From Trichoplusia ni (Eukaryota > Arthropoda > Insecta > Lepidoptera > Noctuidae): 64,000 nucleotides of DNA. The stretch is from NCBI RefSeq assembly GCF_003590095.1, contig NC_039480.1, positions 3,635,328 through 3,699,327 of the forward strand, given 5' to 3'. Shown piece after piece: positions 1 through 11,538 of this stretch (the first letter of the stretch is position 1; each line of letters begins with the position of its first letter). Below the pieces are notes generated by a model, which saw only the letters and a list, made by a program, of their open reading frames with translations, made no database searches and was not told the DNA's origin. Both the position numbers and the translations under genes were made by a program.

Positions 1-380
1 GTTTATTATAATTTGGTTTCGTTACCATATAAACGTCATGCAACTTTGACATATTCTCCCATGAATACTTGACCTTCTGAATAATATCATTATATGACAT
101 TGTATTTATTTACACGTTCAAACTTCAAATGGTAATCGCTCGCTTGCAAAATATTGTAGTCGACATAGGGCTGTGATCACATGAAAGAATAAAATAGAAT
201 ATTTATTATTTCAAAGATTTTTTTAAAGCTGTCGTCAGGCGGTTACTTTATACATAACTAAAAAAGAAACCGCTTAAGTGCGAGTGTTACTCGAGGACTC
301 GGGGTTCCGTACAAATACTTACACTAAAGAAAAATCAGATTTGCGAAAAATCCCCTTTTTGAGACAATTGAGACAAATTG

Positions 381-512
381 GCCTCCCATCAATTTTCTGG
401 CCGTGCTAAACGTTGCTTAACCTTGACTTTTACTTCAAAAATCCTCTTCTTGATAGAAAAGACTTCCCATCAATTTTCTGACCGTGCTTAACGTTGCATA
501 ACCTTTACTTAC
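381..512. repeat. Local tandem duplication of a LINE-end-like motif
   Basis: CCCATCAATTTTCTGGCCGT and a near copy recur 81 bases apart, each followed by GTTGC-TAACC. Related single copies lie near 6218 and 26192. Confidence 0.55.
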
Positions 513-1784
513 TTAAAAAAGCCTCTTTTTGAAACAAATTGTTTCGTTGAGCCAACAGCACGTTCTAGTCCTGCCTTAAGTTAAAAAAAAAATCTTACAT
601 CTGTTATCTAAAAATAACAAAAAAACCATTTAATTATAACAATACATTGGCAAAAGAATTGTAATAACGAGATATGTAATCAGTAATCACTCTCGATTTA
701 GCACAATATATCATTGATAATTAATGATAATGATGAATAATTACTCATTAGATGATATGACGTCATGATAATAGTTTTAATTAGGGTTTTCAGTAAAGAA
801 TAATTGCTATTTTTGCGTTTCTACTGGTAAAGGTTTTTTTCTGTGATAAGTAGAGTCTTAGTTTAATATTTGGTTAGGGTGTTTATAGGGTTTCTGTTAC
901 TAAAGGGTAAAATTGGAACTGTATTACTGAGGTTGTGTGTTCGTCTGTCACCAGGCTGTATCTTAAAAACCGTGATGGATACGTATACGTTGATGTATTT
1001 CTCATACCGCTAGACAGCGGTAAGCTGTTAAGAATTAAGATCGAGGTAAAGCAGCGGTTGTTACGGTCGTAAATTTGTTGGAGGGTGAAATTAGAAATAT
1101 AAAAATAAATAAATAAAATAAAAATATATTTATTAAAAACATAGTTCACATTACTTAGTACATGTACGAATACAAATGACTCAGATGTAAAATCAGTAAA
1201 AATATCTTAATAGTTATATAATCATAGGAGTTGAGTTAATCTACACCAAAACATAAAATATACGAGAAGGATGGTCTAAAGATAATATAGGGACACCCGA
1301 AATAGGTTTGTTTTAAACCTGTGTTTCGGGTTGAAATATCTTTAAGTCATTAATAGACCACCCTTTTCTCGTGCCAATTTCTTCGGTCCTGTGCCAGTCT
1401 CATCCAGACTCGAACCGATACCTTATCTAATCATCAAAAAATGAAATAAAAGTTTAATTAGAAAAAAAACAAACTTGAAACTTAACTCAAGTATAGACAC
1501 AGCTTTATTTAAAAACAATTGTAAATTTATTTTTAGTCTGCTATCTTGAGCGTTCGCGGGCGGACGTGCCCGTAATAACATTTTAAAACGCGTAATTGGT
1601 TAATCTTTTGTTATTGTGTATAATCAACTATACTAACAGTGTAAAATCATTGTTTTTTAAGATACGCCTTTGTGTGTTAAATAAACAACTATTTTGTTTC
1701 TGTTTACGTGCTGAGGAGAGCTAGGTTTTGACGATCAAAAACGTTGCATTTAGTATCTAAATAGTTTGATTTAAAAGCCCGTGG

Positions 1785-2012
1785 CTAAGCTACAACTGCA
1801 CAAGTTGATCGATCACAGATTTAGCTTGACACGGTCGGTCCGTAGGTGGGTGACAACCAGTCTGAGTAAGGAGTATCGTGTTGCCCAGGTAACTGGGTTG
1901 AGGAAGTCAGATAGGCAGTCGCGCCTTGTAAAACACTGGTACTTGGCTGATACCGGTTAGATTAGAAGCCGACCTCAATATAGCTGGGAAAAGGCTAGGA
2001 TGATGATGATAG
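1785..2012 (+). mobile_element. SINE-like family D, 5'-intact, internally shortened
   Basis: Begins GGCTAAGCTACAACTGCACA and ends GGCTAGGATGATGATG. It shares the core GGTATCGTGTTGCCCAGGTA with the other family D copies. The middle part is missing. Confidence 0.75.
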
Positions 2013-2177
2013 TTTTTTGCAGTCAAATAAAAAGTGTATATGTATAGTACCTATTAGTATCAGCTGATCTTTTATTTGAAGGGATAGTGTTATTGACCTG
2101 CCAAATAAATGATATTACCTTCGAAATAACGTACCAAGGCCTTTTTAAATTCATGTACATATTATTAATTATCACTT

Positions 2178-2312
2178 ACTAGAAACGATGAAGGAAAACA
2201 TCCGAAAGACACACCTGAGAATTCAAGGGTGTGTTGCGTCACGTCAGGGGTCTACGGGCGGTTTCAACTCTGACACCAGGTTGTACATCAACCATACGAT
2301 AAGAATAGATCA
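2178..2312 (-). repeat. Repeat family M
   Basis: Reverse copy of the TATGGTTGATGTACAACCTG / GACGTGACGCAACACAC repeat, also seen at 12403, 21460, 40560, 52625 and 61150. Confidence 0.65.
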
Positions 2313-2664
2313 GCTGATTTAAATTTTACAACTAAACTCTTTTATTCGATAACAGGATTTTGAAAAATAATTGTTTATTGATACACATAAGCGTTTTTTG
2401 AATCCTATAGTTGGTTTTAAACATTAAATGAATGAAGTAAAATATTCGCAGTCAACTTTCAAACTGTCTAGACAACAAGTGATTGCTTTTGACATGACGT
2501 TCGTATGTCAACGTGATCTGTTATTTTAAGTGTTAAAAAGACTTATGATCATTTAGCAAAAAGTTGTGTTTTGATATTCCGGAATATACAGTGCAGTGTC
2601 GTGTGATAAGAAGTGTCTGTGTGTTCTAAAAAGTTCATTTAATAGTTAATATTTAGCTGGTTTT

Positions 2665-2832
2665 GAAAAGTCTGACAACCAGTCTAACCAAGGGGTATCG
2701 TGTTGTCCAGGTAACTGGGTTGAGGAGGTCAGATAGGCAGTCGCTCCTTGTAAAACACTGGTACTTAGCTGACCGGTTGGACTGGTAGCCGACCCCAACA
2801 TAGTTGGATAAAGGCTAGGCCGATGATGATTT
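2665..2832 (+). mobile_element. SINE-like family D, 3' half
   Basis: Starts in the TCTGACAACCAGTCTAACCA block and ends GGCTAGGCCGATGATGAT, the GAT-rich tail of the family. Confidence 0.75.
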
Positions 2833-3519
2833 GGCTAGTTTTGTTGAAATATTGGACATCGCCGATCGCTCGCGATTTGGTTTGCGTAAGGGCTAATATG
2901 AATGCTACGTAAAAACCTGTGCGGACGCGTTAGTTCTAGGTGTCTTTGTGCATGTGACTTGATTAAAAATGTATTATTATTCCTTAGCGCGGATATAGGA
3001 TTCAATTCTTTAACGCGGGAGTTGTTTTAAAAAAATATAAATAATAAAATATTTTTTTTTGTAACCATGTTTTATGAGATAAGTGCAGAATAATCACACT
3101 TGTATCATAAATATGAAAGTAAATGAATGCGTGTATGTTTGTAACATTATCACGCTCGAACTGCTAGATCGATTTCGATTAAATTTTGCGTGTAGGTAGC
3201 TGATACCTTGCATTAGCACTTCAGTTACTTTTGACCGACTACGTAAAAAGAGGCTAATGTTTTCACAGCTAAATCCAGGCGAGTGAAACCGAGAGCCATA
3301 AATAGTTTTAACATACATCTATTCAAAGCAATTATTACAATTATTATAGTTTTCCTTATATTGAGGTAAATAGGAATTATACCGTCGTTTTATTATTAAA
3401 CAAATAACAACTGTTATACACTTTGAAAGTATTGCTTTTATGACTGCAATACATATGAAAATATGTATTGTTTAGTATGCCTCTTGCCGTGGTGGTCTTG
3501 TGGTTATATAATAAATAAA

Positions 3520-3612
3520 TAAATACATGCGGACAACATCACATACATTGTTCTGAACCCAAAGTAAGTTGCTAAAGCACTTGTGTTATGGAATTCAGAT
3601 ACAACGAAGGTT
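3520..3612 (-). mobile_element. tRNA-derived SINE B, 3' fragment
   Basis: Carries the reverse of the family tail (ACATACATTGTTCTGAACCC, AAGTAAGTTGCTAAAGCACT). It abuts a LINE tail directly. Confidence 0.65.
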
Positions 3613-3830
3613 GTTTGAACGCGCTAATTTCAGGAAATACTGGTACAAATTGAAAAATTAGTTTTGTGTTAAAAAGAAACCATTCATCGAGGAAGGTTTT
3701 GGGCTATAAACCATCACGCTGCGACTAGTAGGAGCGAAGATACAATGGAAAATGTAGAAAAAGCAGGGCAGATATAAATCATAACTTATATCTTCTAACC
3801 ACGCGGACGAAGTCGCAGGCAACAGCTAGT
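3613..3830 (-). mobile_element. LINE 3' tail, family E
   Basis: Reverse copy ending CGAAGTCGCAGGCAACAGCT. It matches the sense copies starting TAGCTGTTGCCCGCGACTTC. Confidence 0.75.
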
Positions 3831-4227
3831 ATATACATAACCATAATAAGACTACCTTAGAATATGATGTAATATTTGGCAAGACATAAGACCATCGTAA
3901 AGTTTACTTATCAAAGTAGACCAAGAAGGTTTAATACTAGGAGATAAAACCGTTATCTCTTAATCTTAGTTAAGATTTAAGAGTAAACTGCTGAGGTAGT
4001 CCATGTGTAGTTTTGGCTAAACCAGAGTTATTACAAATTTAAGAATTGAGTCTAAAATAGGTAACGTTTTGTATTTGTTTAGGCAGTTGAAATTAGGGAA
4101 ATAAATTTGTGTGTAGTTTTGTTTAGAAACTAGCTTTTAAACCAAAACGCGACTATAAAAAACAAAGTAAAAAAATTAATTCATGAAGATAACTAAATGA
4201 AATATATCAGTCGTTTATTTATTTAAT

Positions 4228-4425
4228 ACTAGCTTTTCGCCCGCGTCGAGGTCGGTTATATCGCGTTTCCAAGAGAACTCTTCAAAAGTCCGGGATAAAA
4301 ACTATCCTATGTTCTTTCTCAAGGTCAACTCTATCTCTGTACCAAATTTCATTAAAATCAGTTCAGTGGTTTAGACGTGAAAGCGTAACCGACGGACAGA
4401 CAGATAATATTAGTAGGGATGTGTT
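4228..4425 (+). mobile_element. LINE 3' tail, family G
   Basis: Contains CTAGCTTTTCGCCCGCG, ATCGCGTTTCCAAGAGAACT and the GACAGACAGA run ending at TTAGTAGGGATG. A second copy lies at 9790-10012. Confidence 0.7.
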
Positions 4426-4999
4426 GGGGTTAAAAGTCGTTAAAGTAGGAATTGGATGCGAGCATCCGAAGATAGATCTTGATGGCGTGCTATACAGGAG
4501 GCTTATGTTCAGCAGTCGACGAATATAGAAAGAATTCGTTGCATTTGATCACCATTTTAAATAGTTATTTAAATAAATGGATTATACTTGTCGTGAAATC
4601 TTCGCGACTAAAAAATTACATTATTTATGCGATGTTTTTAAGAAAGATAGAAATCGCTCGATCTAGAAGCTTGGATCAAATATAGGCTTACTATGGGATA
4701 CTGTGTTACCCACTTTTATGAATTTATTATATACCTGCCTCTTTAACGTATAACGTTTACCGCTAAGCCATTGGATTATAAAGATTATAACCATTTAAAT
4801 ATTCTCTTTCTATCCAAATATTATTATTTAATATTTTACTTGATGTTTAGAGATTTTGAAGTATAAAGGGTTCTCAATTATAACATACCATCTGTTAACA
4901 TGTAGGTATAGGAAGCAACAAAGTATTAAGTGTTTGTCTATGTAAGGGTGTATGATACCACAGACTGACAAAAAAACACGTCAAACTTATAAGACCCAT

Positions 5000-5352
5000 C
5001 ATTGGCCTAGCCTTTTCCCAACTATGTTGGGGTCGGCTACCAGTTCAACCGGTTTCAGCTAAGTACCATTGTTTTCCAAGGAGCGACTGCCTATCTGACC
5101 TCCTTAACCCAGTTACCTGGGCAACACGATACCCCTTGGTTAGACTGGCTGTCAGACTTTTTCAAGCTTCTGACTACCTGTAACGACTGTCAAAGATGTA
5201 GGAATAACAGCCGGGACCCACAATTTAACGTGCCTTCCGAAACACGGATGAACTCGTTATGACAAAGATGGTCACCCATATACGGACCAACCGCGTCAAG
5301 CATAGCTTAACCTGTGATCGAATCACTTATGCGGTTATAGCTTAGCCACGAG
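5000..5352 (-). mobile_element. SINE-like family D, near full length
   Basis: Reverse copy from GCCTAGCCTTTTCCCAACTA to TTATAGCTTAGCCACGAGCT. Length agrees with the 355-bp copy at 28358-28712. Confidence 0.8.
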
Positions 5353-5629
5353 CTTCTCCATAAGTCTATCTCACTCTTCGCCAGTTTTCATTTAAGTATC
5401 ATTTTATCTAAAATGTAGTCGCATTGAATATACGCATAATCTTTAGATCTACATACTTTGGAAAAGGTGTAAACATTCGCTCATAGACTTAAACACATCT
5501 GCTGCTGAAGGTCATAAGACTGTGTTTGCTCATTTGCAAACAAAATTCTTTGCCTTATTCACTTGTATCGTAATATTTATAGCTAAAAATGTAACTGCTT
5601 TTCAAAAGCTACGGAATTTAGTCCTTGTG

Positions 5630-5802
5630 TCGCGGGGTACAAACATTCAAGTCACATGCACAAGACACCCAGACTCAGGACAAGCATTCGTGGATCACAC
5701 AAATGCTTGTCTTACGAGATCGAACTAACACGTCGCGCTCAGTGAATTGGTCGTGGTGACCTCAACCACTCGGCTATCCGTGCTGTCACTTCGTGAAACA
5801 TT
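5630..5802 (-). mobile_element. tRNA-derived SINE A
   Basis: Reverse copy with the tRNA-like head (complement of GGATAGCCGAGTGGTTGAGG) and the body GACAAGCATTCGTGGATCAC. Confidence 0.75.
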
Positions 5803-5814
5803 TCTACATTATTC

Positions 5815-6013
5815 TACTAATATTATAAACGCGAAAGTTTGTAAGTGTCGATGGATGCTTGTTCCTCTTTCACTCAAAAACCACTAAACGGATTCGCACG
5901 AAATTTTCTAAGCAGTTAGTTTATAAACTGGATTAACACATATGATTGTTTTATCCCGATTTTATGTTCCCGTGGGATCATTATCGATCTGTTACGGGTA
6001 GCAACAGCTAGTA
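5815..6013 (-). mobile_element. LINE 3' tail fragment
   Basis: Typical reverse tail: TACTAATATTATAAACGCGA, then GGATTCGCACGAAATTTTC, then GGGTAGCAACAGCTAGTATA. Confidence 0.6.
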
Positions 6014-7017
6014 TAAATATAGTTTAGAAATGCCACTTGAGGTATGGCGCTAGCCATGTGCTTTGAAACGTCAGTCCAATGGTCATAATAAATCGTAACA
6101 CTTGTTTATGTATTTAGCAACGGCGTAAGTAAATACGGGTTAGTGCGAGTCGGACTCGCAAAGCCGAGGGTTCTTTATGTCTGATTGAGAAAACCGAAAA
6201 CGCACGAAAAGTTGGTCAGCCATCAAATTTTTTAACCGTAGCAAGCGTTGCTTAACCTAGGATGTTGACTTTCATAGTTTGTTGAACGGCATCAGAAATA
6301 TATTGTCGCTTTTGTTTGATAATCATTCATAAAATAAACTAACACGGTTCTTGAGGTACATCCTGGTGACAGACAGTCAAACAAACGAGACTGAGTAATA
6401 GGATTCCGCTTTTTCCATTATTTCCTATAAAGCAGATAACGTTGTTTTTGCCATTTCTTCCAAAAAAGCAAAAACTTTGTTTTTCCGAAGCGCAGTGCTT
6501 ATTTCTTGAAAATCAATTTATGAATGGAAGTTTTTTTCGTTTAACGTTGCCTAGATAAATAACCGGCTTACCTAACACCTCATATATAAATTTAACTGTA
6601 TACTACGTGTATGAACATGAGTATCTCGAAGGTTTTTCTGAGTCAAATGACGTCATTTCTGTTGCTATGACATCGCTCTAGGTTAAGAAAATTAAATGTA
6701 ATTATTTTAGACCGGTTTACTCACGTCGTATGGAAGTATAGGGATGGAGGGACTAGCTTTGGATTCCAAAGAGTCTTTAATTATAATAGAGGTGGTATAC
6801 TATGACTCTGTTCAAATCATCACCATCAGCTCATATTCGTCCACTGCTGGACATAGGCCTCCACAATTGAACGCCATCGAGATCTATCTTCGGCTGCCCG
6901 CATCCAGCTCCTACCAGCCTGTTCAACTCGCTACGTTAATGAGAGCCTGTTTACAAGGAGCGACTACCTGACCTCAACCCATTTAAAATACATGACAGAA
7001 GTACAGTACACATGTCA

Positions 7018-7484
7018 GAAGTGAAACTTCTTTGGCGAACTAATTTATAAATCTTGTTTAGATTTATAGAAATCTAAAACGTTAGATTTCCGAGACTAAG
7101 AGGAAGGGAAAAAGGAAGATAGGATAGGAATTGAATTGTCATTAAAATAAAAATAATTGACTAGTAAACGAATACACAACCAATATGGCACGTATTATTT
7201 CTCGATATCCCGTATTCTCTCTCTCGTTCAATCTTTCTCACATATAGCTCTCTCTTTATAGCTCTCTCCCACCTCTCACTCTATAGCACTGTGCGTGATA
7301 CGACGTTCGCTCTGTCTCACTTTTCTCTCAATCTTTCTCACTTGCTCGTTCGCCCTGTCTTACTCTCTCTCAATCGGCCTCGATCGTTCTCCCTCTCTTT
7401 TTCGACACTTCCGTTGCATAACGGCGTGACGTTACATCTGTAAAAAAATTACCCTCATAGGTACGCCTAAAGAAGTTTCACTTC
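7018..7484. mobile_element. Inverted-repeat element with a pyrimidine-rich core
   Basis: Terminal arms GAAGTGAAACTTCTTTGGCG (7018) and CGCCTAAAGAAGTTTCACTT (7464) are inverted matches with one indel. The core (7200-7410) is a degenerate CTCTCT/TTTCTCAC array. No clear target duplication was seen. Confidence 0.65.
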
Positions 7485-7574
7485 AAAAAGTAAAATATTT
7501 GAGATGCTTCGAGCATTATCACAAAAGGGTGATCACAATTTAAGCAACGTTTGTCGAAGTCCCGATACCTAGGA

Positions 7575-7855
7575 TGGGTAGCCATACATGTCAAGACGAG
7601 TTCCTTCGTATTTCGGAAAGCACATTAAATTGTGGGTCCCAGCTGTTGTCATTCAGCTTTGACAGTCGTTACAGGTAGTCAGAAGCTTGAAAAGTCTGAC
7701 AGCCAGTCTAACCAAGGGGTATCGTGTTGCCCAGGTAACTGGGTTGAGGAGGTCAGATAGGCAGTCGCTCCTTGTAAAACATTGGAACTCAGTTGAGTCC
7801 AGTTAGACTGGAAGCCGACCCCAACATAGTTGGAAAAGGCTAGGATGAGGATGAC
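7575..7855 (+). mobile_element. SINE-like family D, 5'-truncated
   Basis: Contains GGTATCGTGTTGCCCAGGTA and GCAGTCGCTCCTTGTAAAAC and ends AAAAGGCTAGGATGAGGATG. Confidence 0.75.
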
Positions 7856-8977
7856 TGTTAGGCGGTACATAGTTCGCCGGGACATGTAGTATATTTATAA
7901 TTTTAGTTCACGAATTTTCATCACGGAAGTGAATACATTCTCTTTATTTATTTTCTACTAAGGTCTTTGTGTACTATCGCATATTGACTTAAAGATAGTG
8001 CTTATATCGCAGACATTTTTGTACATTTGTCTTTGAGATAACAATAAACGTTAAGCGTTGACTGTAGTCACTGTTTGTAAGTGATATTAATAAGAAATAG
8101 TGGTATAAAATTGTATATGAATTGCATATAATATTATGTTAACAATAAGAACATACAACCGACTTCAAATAATAAACTGCTGAGACAAATTTGATATTTT
8201 ATGGAGCCAAGCGACAGTCACGTTAAATGAATCAACAAAATCGGTTCATCCAATAAAAAAAACCATTAAATATATTTTTAGTTAACCCTGAGATAAAATA
8301 CCGAATAAAGTATGAAATATAGTACTTCTTGAGTAAATAATACTAGCCTATATACGTCTCACTGCTGGGCATAGGCCTCTTCCGGAATAAGGAAGATTTG
8401 AGCATTGATCACTACTCTAGCTCACTGCAAGCGGACCAGATTCCAAAATTTGGAATCTAAAATCGCCAAGGATAGGGTTAAGTGGCGCCCTCTCGTATCA
8501 GGAGCCAAGACACTATTTGGGTCATTAAGCCAACGGATTGTAGTATAAAATCGCCAACTTCGTTAGTAGTCTAATGAGTAATTTAACTACATTTGCAGAT
8601 GTATAAATAAATGACAAATAAAGTAATTGTAGCCATCTTATCAGATAAATAAATGTGACATATAATAATTATGTTACAAAACAATTTTCCATCATATAGA
8701 TAAAAAAGCAGGCCAAGTGCGAGGATTCGCGGCGGTGACGGTTATGTATAAATGGGCTGAAGAAGGACTAATTCGTGGGTTCGATTCCCAACCAGGACAA
8801 ACGTTGTGTTGTTCTGTTCAAATCATTTGTTCTATTTCGTAGTTAGTATAAGTATTATGTCATGAATTAAATCACAAGGCACGCAATGACATTTCAATTT
8901 TTGTGTGCGTTTAAGAAATAAATATCGTTTAAAAAAGTCTGAATGGTCGTTTCAGGCGTTTTGTTTGATAATAATAT

Positions 8978-9215
8978 TCCACAACGCCATCTAGTGTCAA
9001 AATAAGCAAAGCTTGTATTATGAGTACTAGACAACTGATAAACATACTTATATATTTCTAAATACATATATTTGATAATATAGATAAATTACACCCAGAC
9101 AGACAAAACAAACGAACGTGCTCATCATTTAAACATTTGTCCTTTGTGGGAATCGAACACACGACCTCCGGTATAGCAGTCAGGGTCATTAACCACTAGA
9201 CCAGTCAAAAGTCAA
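8978..9215 (-). mobile_element. tRNA-derived SINE C
   Basis: Reverse copy: CGCCATCTAGTGTCAAAATA at one end and GGGAATCGAACACACGACCT (a B-box complement) near the tRNA-like head. Confidence 0.75.
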
Positions 9216-9458
9216 TTAAAAGAGGTCTAGGTTTATTTCGGAAAAAAAAACCTAAAAATACTACGCGGGCGAAACCGCGGGAAACATCTAGTGTAAGATA
9301 AATATTAGAATGTGTGACCTCAAAACTTAGGTCAGGGTGGTCTCGTATATCTAGTATTCTAGATTCTAGACCTATTATCATTACCTAGGTTAGACATTGT
9401 ACCTGTTTATCAGATAATCATATTTAACAAACGATTATTGTACATAATTATTACTAAC

Positions 9459-9712
9459 TAGCTGTTGCCCGCGACTTCGTCCGCGTGGTTAGAAGATATA
9501 AGTTATGATTTATACCTGCCCTATTTTTTTCCACATTTTCCATTGTATCTTCGCTCCTATTAGTCGCAGCGTAATGGTATATATCCTTAAATCTTCCTAG
9601 ATGAATGGTCTATACAAAACAAAAAAAGAATATTTCAATTCGAACCAGTAGATCCTGAGATTAGTGCGTTCAAACAAACAAACTCTTCAGCTTTATAATA
9701 TTAGTATAGATT
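9459..9712 (+). mobile_element. LINE 3' tail, family E
   Basis: TAGCTGTTGCCCGCGACTTC through TTCAGCTTTATAATATTAGT. No coding sequence remains. Confidence 0.75.
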
Positions 9713-9789
9713 AAAGAATAACAAAAATGTGTACCGTATAAATTATTATGACAGATCTCGATGGCGTGCAATATATATTTAAGACCTTT

Positions 9790-10012
9790 ATAGATTACTA
9801 GCTTTTCGCCCGCGTTGAGGTCGGATATATCGCGTTTCCAAGAGAACTCTTCAAAAGACCGGGACAAAAACTATCCTATGTTCTTTCTCAAGGTCAACTC
9901 TACCTCTATACCAAATTTCATTAAAATCAGTTCAGTGGTTTAGGCGTGAAAGCGTAACAGACAGACAGACGGACAGAGTTACTTTCGCATTTATAATATT
10001 AGTAGGGATATA
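9790..10012 (+). mobile_element. LINE 3' tail, family G
   Basis: Closely matches the copy at 4228, with CAGACAGACAGACGGACAGA and a final TTAGTAGGGATA. Confidence 0.7.
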
Positions 10013-10149
10013 GCGAAATAAAGTATTGAGTATTCCAAATAGGCCTTTTTCAGGTAATTTTGAAACTTTAATATTAATGAATCAAATTGCGCAGTTGGGA
10101 AAAGTTTTTCTTTTGGAAAAGAACGGAAAAGATACTCTAAAAGAAACCA

Positions 10150-10450
10150 GCCTTTAGACTTGCCACTGCTGGGCACAGGCCTCTTCCCGTATAGGCGAGG
10201 TTTGAGCATTGATCACCACGCTAGCTCACTGCGGGCGATTTCAGATTCCAATATTTGTAATCCAGGTTTCCTCACGATGTTTTCCTTCACCGTTTGTCAG
10301 CGGTGTCTTAGAGTTAATAAGTGTCTTCTGAAACACGGAAGAATTCGCTGTGTCAGATGGTCACCCATCCATAGACCGACCGTATCAAGCGTAGCTTAAC
10401 CAGTGATCGATTTTTTTCGTGCAGTTGTAGCTTAGCCATGAGCTCTCCAA
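10150..10450. repeat. Dispersed repeat with GGGCACAGGCCTCTTCCCGT start
   Basis: Shares its first part with 8350-8410 and its last part (AAGCGTAGCTTAACCAGTGA, TTGTAGCTTAGCCATGAGCT) with family D. It looks like a related, older composite repeat. Confidence 0.5.
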
Positions 10451-10903
10451 ATTCATAATCACTGAAACCTAGACAAACAGTTCAATTTTTTCTCTATGTT
10501 TTAAATTTTTTACTAACGCAGTAATCTCTTGAACTGTAAGTCGTAGAGATAAACTCATTTTGCATATGTAATGAATTTACAATTATTTGTCACTTGTAAA
10601 GGTTAGTTTAGTCGTATTCTTGAATAATATTCGACCTTCACACGTTTCTTTTTTATTGCTATCCGCGATTTGTTTCCAATAATGCGACACACCGAAGCGT
10701 CTGCGATGCTAAAGGGATTTGTACCCTTTCGTACGCAACCCTAAAAACGAAACTTACATAAATCGTACAAATAAAGCAAAACCAGCACAAATATTAACTT
10801 TTCAATTTAAATACACAGGACAAAATGATATCTTAATATTCATAATGTTAAATAAAACAAATAAGTGCCAAAAATTATCTTGAAACTGTGATAGTAAACG
10901 CTC

Positions 10904-11250
10904 AAGCGAAATTCAACCTTATGCCAATGTGATAAGTGTGTATCTATGTGAAGTGTTAAAATGCAAGCGAAATTGGACCGTATAAAGTGAAAAGTTGAAT
11001 ATGTCAGTGAAGAATAAAAAAGCGAATTTTAACCTTATGCCAATGGATTAAAATCGAATTACTGCCAAAGAAGAGAAAGTCATACAAGAAGTGCATATGC
11101 ATGCGAAATTCGACCTTATATCAAAGAAACGATGACTGTTAATTGAAGTACAAATAGAAATCAAATTTCAAATCCAGACCAAAGTCGAAAATTGAAAGAC
11201 AAACACATGCAAAGAAATATCAACCTTAAACAAAGAGGCGATGATTGATA
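10904..11250 (+). promoter_or_regulatory. Repeated motif block upstream of ORP8 exon 1 (promoter or 5' UTR)
   Basis: Five diverged copies of a motif like GCGAAATTCAACCTTATGCC lie at about 10904, 10964, 11020, 11101 and 11210, directly before the first coding exon. The last two copies also share a following CGATGA...TAATTGAAG stretch. No ATG-started ORF of note is present. It may be 5' UTR or promoter sequence built by local duplication. Its role is unknown. Confidence 0.5.
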
Positions 11251-11270
11251 ATTGAAAAAAACAAACCAAA

Positions 11271-11538
11271 ATGAAAATGGAATTCGAATCGGATATTATA
11301 ATAACAGCTAAAATGAAAGATAAGACAGAAAGGCGTAGATCTAGTATATTCAATATACTAAAAAAGAAAAAGATATCTAGACAATTATCCGAACCTGGCA
11401 ATGGAAACATATTCGGGTTCAATCGGAAGTATTCGGTGGATTCCGCCATTTTGTCCGACTTCACGAAAGTTGACAACTATGGTTACAAAATGTGCTTGGA
11501 GAAAGCTGAAAGCAAAGATGTCTTTGTTTCACATGAAG
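11271..11538 (+). CDS. ORP8: First coding exon of a PH-less ORP8 isoform
   Basis: The exon opens with ATG in a good context (CCAAAATGA) and encodes 89 residues plus one base. It ends at a GTTTGT donor whose phase fits the next exon at 13647. The peptide is polybasic early (KDKTERRRSSIFNILKKKKI) and shows no known domain. In mammalian ORP8 the PH domain lies N-terminal to the segment encoded by the exon at 13647. This exon therefore most likely starts a short isoform, and PH exons would lie upstream. Met codons at 11277 and 11313 are alternative starts. The weak donor is the main doubt. Confidence 0.7.

Larger units (their letters stand above)
1..11270. other. Gene-poor, repeat-rich region upstream of ORP8 exon 1
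   Basis: No convincing exon was seen. The stretch holds SINE, LINE-tail and MITE copies listed separately, plus AT-rich sequence without recognisable content (for example 540-1280, 4430-4990 and 7860-8340). Because the exon at 13647 could also accept an upstream donor, this may be an intron of a longer ORP8 isoform. Confidence 0.6.

Noticed and set aside
1..11270. PH-domain exons of the ORP8-type gene
   Set aside because: None of the expected PH words (such as WTKLWCVLKPG) was found by eye in the plus-strand frames. A translated search would be needed to exclude small diverged exons.
11168..11476. 102-aa hydrophobic minus-strand ORF
   Set aside because: It is antisense to ORP8 exon 1. Its hydrophobicity reflects the complement of Lys/Glu codons.
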